From assembly GCA_001824005.1 (NCBI GenBank), contig MHWG01000021.1:39316-65626 (forward strand): a DNA stretch of 26,311 bases, in the 5' to 3' direction. The position numbers and the translations under genes were made by a program. Of this stretch, positions 16,601 to 23,112 are shown in pieces; position 1 is the first letter of the stretch, and each line of letters begins with the position of its first letter. Source of the stretch: Candidatus Zambryskibacteria bacterium RIFCSPLOWO2_01_FULL_47_14. Lineage in GTDB: Bacteria > Patescibacteria > Paceibacteria > UBA9973 > Zambryskibacteraceae. The notes below the pieces were generated by a model. That model was not told the origin of the DNA. It made no database searches and saw only the letters and a program-made list of their open reading frames with translations.

Positions 16601-16708
16601 TTTTCAATTTACAATTTTACAATTTTCAATCAAGAACCAATGACTTAATTTTCAAACATTGAAAATTGAAAATTCAATGAAAACTGAAAATTCTAAATTG
16701 AAAATTCT
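16601..16708 (+). repeat. AT-rich dispersed element, full-length copy
   Basis: About 105 bp starting right at the stop codon of the first fibre gene. It aligns along its whole length with the insert in rnpB (22727-22836): CAATTTACAATT, CAATCAA, CCAATGAC, AAACATTG, AAATTGAAAATTCAATGAAA and TCTAAATTGA occur in the same order. Confidence 0.8.
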
Positions 16709-16935
16709 CTAGAATACTGTTTTTCCTATGTATCTTTATTAATGTTTATAATAGTTACGGAATTTTTGGGGAATTTTCTATAAACCGTTATTTCAAAATC
16801 AAAAATAGCATTATTTTGTACGATTAGTACTATTCACAGTTCTGTAAATAAATGTTTAGTGGGAATGAATCTTAAAATGTATAATGATTACAGGCCGATT
16901 TTGAAGTTTGGCCGCGCGCTTTGAAAAAAATAAGA
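16709..16935. other. AT-rich promoter region of the second fibre gene
   Basis: No gene is seen. It holds TATAAT-like boxes at about 16756 and at 16880-16885. The second shares its surroundings with the box at the first fibre gene and has a weak -35 candidate (TTAGTG, 16856-16861). Transcription from it would leave a leader of about 40 nt. Confidence 0.45.
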
Positions 16936-19900
16936 ATGAAAAATTTTAAGAATCCCCGCAACTTTCTAATTTTCGTTTTAGCGGCTTTTGTCTCTTTGCC
17001 GGCTGTAGACTTCTCCAATATGCGCTTGGAACCCCTCTCTCTACCAAGTACACCTCTCTCATTGGTGAGAGAAGAATTTATCACCAATCTCGAAGAGCTT
17101 AAAGGCGAGAGCAAAAAGATTCTAGCCCGGTTCGAAATCGGGGCAAACCCCTCGACCTTGCTCGGGGCAAACCCCTCGACCTTGCTCGGGGCAAACCCCT
17201 CGACCTTGCTCGGGGCAAGCAATCTTACCGCATCGGCCTTCCTCTCCGATTTCAAAAACTCGACAATGAATTTGAGAGAGAGCTTAAGCGCCTTAGGCAG
17301 AGTTGCGTGGAAGAAATTATTCCTCGCAAACTCTCTCGAGAATGCGACTGGAAACGCCGAGACACCGCCGGCAAACCAGAATATAGAAATCAGAAACCAG
17401 GAACAGACGGAAAAGAAAGAAGAAAAGAGAGAAGACGTAGAGCAAGCGATTACTACCGTTGTCCAATCAATTCCTTTCGACATCTCTTCCTTCAAGCAAG
17501 AACTGTTGAGAGAACTCGATGCCTACATCACCTCCTTCAAATCCACTCAAGTCCAATCGGCGATCTACCAGACAGTGACGAGGCAGTCTAACGCCGATGC
17601 AGACAGGAGATCGGTAACAATCTCAAACGTTATCACCGGAGGCACTCTCTCCGGCTCCACCATAACCGGCGCCGATGTCTCCGGTCCTTCGGGGAACTTC
17701 ACTTCACTCACCTTCAATACTGCCACCGGTACTTCCGCTACTTCCACTAACTTCTTCAGCACCTACGCCTCTTCCACCAATCTTTTCGCTACCGCTTTCA
17801 ACTTCGGTTCGGGAGTCTTTGGCAACTCCACTTCTTCCAATGCCACCACGACAAATCTCTTTGCGACCACAGCCAGCTCGACAAATCTCTTCTTCACCAC
17901 CGGCTCTGGTGGCAACTTCACTTCCACAGGTCTTGGCACTTTCTTCAATCTTTTATTGAATGCTTCTTCGACTCTTCAGAACTTCACCTTCGTAAACGCC
18001 ACCGGCACTGCTGCCACCACTACTAACTTCTTCAGCACTACCGCTTCTTCAACAAACCTCTACGCTACCAACCTCTTTGCCAACACTGCCAATCTCACCG
18101 AAAGCACCAACCTTTTCTACACTGATGCTAGAGTTAATAGCTACATCCACTCTTCCTCAACCATCCCCAAGACATATTCTGCCAACACTTTCACCGGAGC
18201 TCAGATATTTGATTCCATTACTCGTTCCACTACAACCTCTGCTACCTCAACGAATTTCTTTAGCACAACAGCTTCCTCCACCAACCTCTTCGCCACTTCC
18301 GGCAACATCGGTACACTCACCGTTGGCACATGTACCGGTTGTGGCGGGGGTGATGCCTTTGCTTGGACGCCAGGAACGGAAGGCAACTCCACTTCCACCA
18401 GACTAATCTTTGGCAACGGCTTCATCTCCCAAGCTTCATCAACTATTTCTGCTAACCTTACCATCTCTGGAAATTCAACTACGACCAATGCCACTACCAC
18501 AAATCTTTTCTCTACTACCGCAAGTTCCACCAATCTTTTCTCCTCACTTCTCACCGTGGGAGGCACAGGACTGGTAGTGGACTCTAGTAGGAACGTGGGC
18601 ATCGGGACGACGGCGCCGACCAGCAAACTTTCTGTAAATGGCAGTTTTTCGACAATGGGGACCACGACAGACACCAGCCAAGATGCGACTGGCGGAACCA
18701 TCACTCACAGCGGCGGATACACGATTCATACTTTTACCTCTAGCGGGACATTTACCCCCAATGGCGCAGGAGACGTGGAGTATCTCGTTGTTGCCGGCGG
18801 CGGCGGAGGTAGCAGCGGTCGCGGTGGCGGGGGCGGTGCCGGAGGTATGCGTTCTGGAACGCTCTCTATCACTGCGGGCGATAAAACGGTTACGGTCGGA
18901 GCTGGTGGAGCTGGTGGTACTGCCGGGTTTGGATACGGATCGTCCGGCAGCAATTCCGTTTTCTCAAGCATTACTGCGTCAGGCGGTGGACGGGGTGCTC
19001 AGCCAGGCGGCAACGGCGGTTCTGGAGGAGGGGCGACCGAAGACAGCGGTGGTCCCTACTCAGGTGGCACTGGCAATTCTGGGAGCTATACGCCTGCTGA
19101 AGGAAATAATGGTGGTAACTCGAATGTTACAAGCGTATTTACTGGCGGTGGTGGCGGTGGCGCGGGAGCCGCTGGCAGCAATGGGTCAGCGTCTTCTGGT
19201 GGCAATGGTGGCGCTGGCAGCGCTTCCTCAATCTCAGGAGCTTCTGTTACTTATGCCGGGGGCGGTGGCGCTGGTGCATCGACTGCAGCAGCCGCCGGAA
19301 GCGGTGGGTCTGGAGGCGGTGGCACTGGTGGGACAGGGGGAAACCCACCAGGAGTTGGCACAGCTGGAACAGATAATACAGGCGGAGGTGGAGGAGGAGG
19401 TGGCTTTAACTCTACACTCGGGAGTGGTGCAAATGGCGGCGCGGGCGGTTCTGGTATTGTTATCATTCGATACCTCACTGCTACAACTACCGGAAGCCTT
19501 TTCACCATCAATTCCTTCGGCAGTGTCGGCATTGGGACGACGGCGCCGGCTCAAGCACTAGATGTAGTTGGCTCGATCCAGCTTTCAGCCAATCTTCTGC
19601 CCTCTGCCGCCCCGACTCAAGCCTCGAGTAGCCAGACGATAACTAGGGTGGATACTACTGGCAATGTTGGGCAATACACTTCCACCACCATTGGCACGGA
19701 CGGTTTCCCGGTGATTGCGTATTATGACGTTACCAACACCGATTTGAAGGTTATTAAATGTGGCAATGCCGCCTGCTCCAGCAACACGGTAACGACCGCA
19801 GACACAGACGGCGGTGATCACGTTTCTATGGCCATCGGGACAGATGGTTTACCGGTTGTCTCATTTGTAAGCGTAGCGGGTAAATTGAGAATAGTGCACT

Positions 19901-21993
19901 GCGGCAACGCCGCTTGTTCTTCCGGCAACACCGCTATCACTCCAACCGGGACCGCGGCATCCAGCGGGATGAGTAGTTCCATTGTCATAGGCAAGGACGG
20001 TCTGCCGGTAATTTCCTACAGGGATAATACTAATGGTGACCTGGCGGTTTACCACTGTGCCAACATTTCCTGCACCTCCGGTAGCACAGTCACGGTTGAT
20101 AACGCTGCCGGAGAACAGGGCTACTATGCTTCTTTGAAAATAGGTGTCGACGGCCTTCCCATAATTTCTTACTATACCCCTATGAACAATGGCGATCTAA
20201 AAGTTGTTCACTGCGGCAATGTTGATTGTTCAAGCGGGAATACCATAACGTCTCTTGAGACTACTGGAGACGTTGGGCAATATACCTCTATGGTGATTAG
20301 ACAAGATGGTACGCCCCTGATTTTTTACTACGATAACACTAACGGTGATCTTAAAAGCGCCGATTGCGGGAACATAGCATGCACAAGCGTAGACGTGGCT
20401 AGCGCCGTAACAACTAATGATGTCGGTCAATATGCTTCTGCGACCATTGGTCCAAATGGCACCCCCATCGTTTCTTTTTACGACGTCACTAACGGCAATT
20501 TGATGATGACTGAATGTGCCAGCGAACTTAACGGTGCAATTCGCAGATGCGACACTGTGCAAAAAACTACAACTTTAGATTCCACTAACGATGTTGGTAA
20601 ATATACTTCGATTTTTGTAGCCCCAGACGGTCTGCCGTTTATCGCTTATTATGATAACACTAATGGCGACTTGAAAACCCTCAAATGTGCCACGGCGGAC
20701 TGTTCAGTTACAAGCGGCGGAGGTTCATTTAGCGCGGGCAGCAATATCGGTCACGTTGGCGCCTACTTCAACAACATCTACGCCAACTCCTACTGGGGCA
20801 AGCAGTTCCAAATTGCCAACTTCGACTTGGCGGAAGAGTATGTTGACGCAGACAACAGTTTAGAGCCGGGAGACGTTGTCTGCTTAAAAACACAAGACGC
20901 AGAAACGCAAAGCCCGAATAGCATATACAAATGCGATACAAATTCCGGGCCAACCTTAGGCATAATTTCTACTAAACCAGCTTTGATTCTCGGGGCTTGG
21001 CGAGATGACGAGCCTACGAATGTTAAGCCAGTAGCGCTTAGTGGAAGAGTCCCGGTGAAAGTGACAGATGAGAACGGCGCAATCAAAAAAGGCGACCATC
21101 TTACTCTCTCCAAAACAAAACCAGGCTTCGCCATGAAGCAAACTGAAGCAGGACAAAGTATTGGGATTGCATTGGAACAATTTTCAATTTCCAATGTTCA
21201 AACAGGGAAGGTGATGACTTTCGTAAACCTCTCTTATTGGATACCAGAGTTGGGGGAACAGATCATTTCAGACAACGCATCTTCCACAGCTTCAACTACT
21301 CCAGCCACCATTGGGGGATTAGTACGCTATGTGATAGACAAGATAAGCTCAATCTTTGAGATTGTGTTTGAGAAAGGGTTACTCAAGGTTGCTCGTTTGA
21401 TAGTGGACAAGATCACCGCGAGAGAAGTCGATACAGAGAGGCTCTGTATTAGAAGTGAAGCGGGGGAGACATGTGTTACTAAGGATCAGTTGGATGCTCT
21501 CTTATCCAACGCTGGCATAGGGGCGGTGATAACAGAAGTGATGGAGGAACCAGAGGAAGAGGCACAGAATGAAGAGACACAAAGCACGGATTCGACAAGC
21601 TCACCACAAGCAGAGGCACAAAGCACCCAGCCTTCCGACTCTGCTGAAGCTACGTCGGACACGTCGGATGAACCTTCGGCGGGCGAGGTAGAAACACAGA
21701 ACACAAATAGTACACAGGAACCAGAGACACAAACAGAAGAAGCAGAAGAAGTAGAGGAAGTGGAAATAGAAGAGGAGGAGATTGCGGAAGATATAGAACA
21801 GGAAGAAGAGGTAGAGGTTGAGGAGGTAGAAGCGGTGGTTGAAGAAGTAACTCCTGAGCCGATTTCAGAACCAGAACCTGAACCCCCGCAAGAGAGCGAT
21901 GCTGCCGCGGGGCAAGTTGCTTCTGAATCTACTTCTGTTAGCGAACCGGCAGCAGAGCAGTCCTCCGCCGAAGGCCCCAGTGAGACACAGTAA
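16936..21993 (+). CDS. Giant secreted fibre: tail-fibre repeats + Gly-rich + seven-repeat Cys-paired propeller
   Basis: 1685 aa from ATG 16936 (a TTG at 16921 is in frame). An N-terminal signal or anchor (FLIFVLAAFVSLPAVDF) comes first, then three in-frame GANPSTLL repeats, a charged helical region (about 150-210), ATTTN..TTASSTNLF repeats and a tail-fibre motif (NLTESTNLFYTDARVNSYI). Then a Gly-rich domain (614-846) ending GGSGIVIIRY. Seven repeats follow (904-1260), each about 50 aa, of the form NVGQYTS..IG.DGLPVI.YYD.TNGDLK..HC....C: a likely seven-bladed propeller with one Cys pair per blade. Next is a domain (1286-1435; FDLAEEYVDADNSLEPGDVV, LGIISTKPA) resembling the G2 autoproteolytic fibre domain. 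It ends with a two-Cys motif (C1504, C1513) and a long acidic tail. Likely a surface adhesin or glycan binder, paralogous in its middle part to the upstream fibre. Confidence 0.85.
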   Translation: MKNFKNPRNFLIFVLAAFVSLPAVDFSNMRLEPLSLPSTPLSLVREEFITNLEELKGESKKILARFEIGANPSTLLGANPSTLLGANPSTLLGASNLTASAFLSDFKNSTMNLRESLSALGRVAWKKLFLANSLENATGNAETPPANQNIEIRNQEQTEKKEEKREDVEQAITTVVQSIPFDISSFKQELLRELDAYITSFKSTQVQSAIYQTVTRQSNADADRRSVTISNVITGGTLSGSTITGADVSGPSGNFTSLTFNTATGTSATSTNFFSTYASSTNLFATAFNFGSGVFGNSTSSNATTTNLFATTASSTNLFFTTGSGGNFTSTGLGTFFNLLLNASSTLQNFTFVNATGTAATTTNFFSTTASSTNLYATNLFANTANLTESTNLFYTDARVNSYIHSSSTIPKTYSANTFTGAQIFDSITRSTTTSATSTNFFSTTASSTNLFATSGNIGTLTVGTCTGCGGGDAFAWTPGTEGNSTSTRLIFGNGFISQASSTISANLTISGNSTTTNATTTNLFSTTASSTNLFSSLLTVGGTGLVVDSSRNVGIGTTAPTSKLSVNGSFSTMGTTTDTSQDATGGTITHSGGYTIHTFTSSGTFTPNGAGDVEYLVVAGGGGGSSGRGGGGGAGGMRSGTLSITAGDKTVTVGAGGAGGTAGFGYGSSGSNSVFSSITASGGGRGAQPGGNGGSGGGATEDSGGPYSGGTGNSGSYTPAEGNNGGNSNVTSVFTGGGGGGAGAAGSNGSASSGGNGGAGSASSISGASVTYAGGGGAGASTAAAAGSGGSGGGGTGGTGGNPPGVGTAGTDNTGGGGGGGGFNSTLGSGANGGAGGSGIVIIRYLTATTTGSLFTINSFGSVGIGTTAPAQALDVVGSIQLSANLLPSAAPTQASSSQTITRVDTTGNVGQYTSTTIGTDGFPVIAYYDVTNTDLKVIKCGNAACSSNTVTTADTDGGDHVSMAIGTDGLPVVSFVSVAGKLRIVHCGNAACSSGNTAITPTGTAASSGMSSSIVIGKDGLPVISYRDNTNGDLAVYHCANISCTSGSTVTVDNAAGEQGYYASLKIGVDGLPIISYYTPMNNGDLKVVHCGNVDCSSGNTITSLETTGDVGQYTSMVIRQDGTPLIFYYDNTNGDLKSADCGNIACTSVDVASAVTTNDVGQYASATIGPNGTPIVSFYDVTNGNLMMTECASELNGAIRRCDTVQKTTTLDSTNDVGKYTSIFVAPDGLPFIAYYDNTNGDLKTLKCATADCSVTSGGGSFSAGSNIGHVGAYFNNIYANSYWGKQFQIANFDLAEEYVDADNSLEPGDVVCLKTQDAETQSPNSIYKCDTNSGPTLGIISTKPALILGAWRDDEPTNVKPVALSGRVPVKVTDENGAIKKGDHLTLSKTKPGFAMKQTEAGQSIGIALEQFSISNVQTGKVMTFVNLSYWIPELGEQIISDNASSTASTTPATIGGLVRYVIDKISSIFEIVFEKGLLKVARLIVDKITAREVDTERLCIRSEAGETCVTKDQLDALLSNAGIGAVITEVMEEPEEEAQNEETQSTDSTSSPQAEAQSTQPSDSAEATSDTSDEPSAGEVETQNTNSTQEPETQTEEAEEVEEVEIEEEEIAEDIEQEEEVEVEEVEAVVEEVTPEPISEPEPEPPQESDAAAGQVASESTSVSEPAAEQSSAEGPSETQ
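17140..17220. repeat. 24-bp in-frame tandem repeat (GANPSTLL), 3 copies plus partial
   Basis: Units at 17140-17163, 17164-17187 and 17188-17211 are identical, followed by GGGGCAAGC. The core CCCCTCGACCTTGCTCGGGG can pair CCCC with GGGG. A related single copy is in the second ligase-like gene at 23562-23587. Confidence 0.9.
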
Positions 21994-22018
21994 GAAACTG
22001 GAAAATCACTCGTTTTGT

Positions 22019-22032
22019 GGTATTATAGATAC
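22019..22032 (+). promoter_or_regulatory. Candidate promoter of the toxin-antitoxin pair (leaderless start)
   Basis: TATTAT at 22021-22026 lies seven bases before the antitoxin ATG (22033), so a transcript would begin at or next to the start codon. The -35 is poor. Confidence 0.35.
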
Positions 22033-22245
22033 ATGAGTAAAGTTGTCATTTCTAAAGAAGAATATAAGAAACTGAAGAAGTATTCCGAGGCTTATAAAAA
22101 ACTAGCCAGTCGATTTTTTGAAGCTGCAGTAAAAGATCCAATAGAGGATACTGTTACAGAATTTCGCCGCACAGGTCTTTATACCAAAGAATTTCTCAAT
22201 GATTTAGAAAAAGGGTTAAGGAAATCTTCTTACTCCACGAAATGA
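22033..22245 (+). CDS. Putative antitoxin of a RelE/ParE-type pair
   Basis: 70 aa from ATG 22033. The chain is charged and predicted helical (VVISKEEYKKLKKYSEAYKKLASRFFEAA), then FRRTGLYTKEFLNDLEKGLRKSS. No clear DNA-binding motif is visible. Its size, position directly before a RelE/ParE-like gene and the 4-nt ATGA overlap support the antitoxin role; sequence alone would not. A start upstream at 22015 (TTG) is in frame but overlaps the -10 candidate. Confidence 0.7.
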   Translation: MSKVVISKEEYKKLKKYSEAYKKLASRFFEAAVKDPIEDTVTEFRRTGLYTKEFLNDLEKGLRKSSYSTK

Positions 22246-22493
22246 ATATAAGGCCGCTTCGTCAAGACCTTAAAGATTATTTGGCTAATCGTGGCCTTGA
22301 AAAGAAGTGGCAAAAAGCATCAAGACTATTTGGGAAGAATACAAGGCATCCTTCTCTGCATACAGAACTCCTAGAGCCCCTCTGGAAAGGCATCTATTCT
22401 TTCAGACTGGATAAAAAATATAGAGCTTTGTATTTTATCACTCGTAGCAGAGAGGTTGAGGTATTCCAGATTACTAACCACTATAAAAAGTAA
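22242..22493 (+). CDS. RelE/ParE-superfamily toxin
   Basis: 83 aa. LFGKNTRHPSLHTELLEPLWKGIYSFRLDKKYRALYFI...VEVFQITNHYKK fits the RelE/ParE/YoeB fold: a conserved 'HPSLH.E.L' segment, a central strand with the R-x-D-x-x-Y-R pattern (FRLDKKYRALY) and a terminal H-Y. RelE members cut mRNA on the ribosome and ParE members poison gyrase; the terminal His-Tyr suggests the RNase type but does not prove it. It overlaps the antitoxin stop, which ties the two translationally. It sits between the fibre genes and rnpB. Confidence 0.82.
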   Translation: MNIRPLRQDLKDYLANRGLEKKWQKASRLFGKNTRHPSLHTELLEPLWKGIYSFRLDKKYRALYFITRSREVEVFQITNHYKK

Positions 22494-22497
22494 TAAA

Positions 22498-22527
22498 CGA
22501 AAACCGCTCGCATTTCTGCGAGCGGTT
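22498..22527 (-). terminator. Intrinsic terminator of rnpB
   Basis: On the minus strand AACCGCTCGCA (22527-22517), loop GAAA, TGCGAGCGGTT (22512-22502), then TTTTCG. The stem has 11 perfect pairs and begins right after the RNase P RNA 3' end. There is no T-run on the plus strand, so it serves the RNA gene rather than the toxin gene. Confidence 0.85.
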
Positions 22528-22556
22528 CCGGGTGTCTATAAGCCGAATTCTGTCTG

Positions 22557-22622
22557 CGAATCTTACGAATTTTATCGAATGATACGAATATTCGTAAATT
22601 CGATCACATTCGCGTAGATTCG
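22557..22622. repeat. Palindromic CGAAT/ATTCG hairpin element, copy 2, inside rnpB
   Basis: 66 bp beginning CGAATC and ending GATTCG, with inner pairs ACGAAT/ATTCG and ATCGAA/TTCGAT around the centre CGAATATTCG. It is homologous to 2008-2066. Confidence 0.85.
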
Positions 22623-22726
22623 TGTATAGTTATTTATCTTGATCACATATCGCTATGTGATTCTACCCGCCTCCGCATAAAGCTTCGACGTGGTAATAGC
22701 GGCACCCCAACCAATGCTCCGCATTG

Positions 22727-22836
22727 GAATTTCCAATTTACAATTATCAATTTCCAATCAAATCCCAATGACCAATTTTTAAACATTGGAAATTGAAAAT
22801 TCAATGAAAATTCTAAATTGAGCTTTGAAAATTTCA
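22727..22836 (+). repeat. AT-rich dispersed element, full-length copy inside rnpB
   Basis: About 110 bp aligning with 16601-16708. The GC-rich RNA sequence resumes on both sides with complementary TCCGCAT/GTGCGGAGT-like arms. Confidence 0.8.
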
Positions 22837-23059
22837 GTGCGGAGTACTGATGGTACGGCCTTGCATTCAGGTAAGGATTTTGCTGTTTCAGCCGGACTTA
22901 ACCGGGTCATTTCTGTTCGCACCTCTATCCTTGCGGACGACAGGCGTTACCTGCTACCCTTGTCCTCTCTGTGCATATGCGGCAGAGAGGACCGAATGTT
23001 CGGACTTTCCTCTGTTAGTAACCGAAAGTTGCCAACAGCAACCATCCGACACCGGGGCT

Positions 23060-23088
23060 ATTATATGCTAAAATTAGGCTATTAACAA
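23060..23088 (-). promoter_or_regulatory. rnpB promoter
   Basis: On the minus strand TTGTTA (23088-23083), a 17-bp spacer, TATAAT (23065-23060). The -10 is perfect and the RNA 5' end inferred from P1 pairing (23055) is 5 bases downstream. Confidence 0.85.
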
Positions 23089-23112
23089 GGGCAAGTTATA
23101 AGCATTTTTATC

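Larger units (their letters stand above)
22528..23055 (-). ncRNA. rnpB: RNase P RNA with two repeat insertions
   Basis: The catalytic RNA that matures tRNA 5' ends. Read on the minus strand it has GAGGAAAGTCCG (P4 5' side), CAGGTAACGCCTG, GTGCGAACAGAAATGACCCG, GCAAGGCC, a P18-like hairpin ATCACATAGCGATATGTGAT with a GCGA loop, and the universal 3' end ACAGAATTCGGCTTAT. P1 forms between CCGGTGTC at the 5' end and GACACCCGG at the 3' end; P2 between TGGTT and AACTA. At about 528 nt it is some 150 nt longer than usual. The excess is an AT-rich dispersed element in the loop of a CTCCGCA/TGCGGAG helix (22727-22836) and a 66-nt hairpin element (22557-22622) placed between P2 and the P4 3' strand. 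Promoter and terminator are intact, so the gene is probably active. Confidence 0.93.

Noticed and set aside
16872..17495. Minus-strand reading frame with APSKVEG repeats
   Set aside because: Antisense of the second fibre gene start; the repeats are the reverse of the GANPSTLL units.
11459..21993. Prophage tail region
   Set aside because: Fibre-like domains are present but there is no capsid, terminase, baseplate or integrase gene, and the flanks are housekeeping genes.
22825..23085. Short plus-strand reading frames of 86 and 73 codons
   Set aside because: They lie antisense to the conserved 5' half of rnpB.
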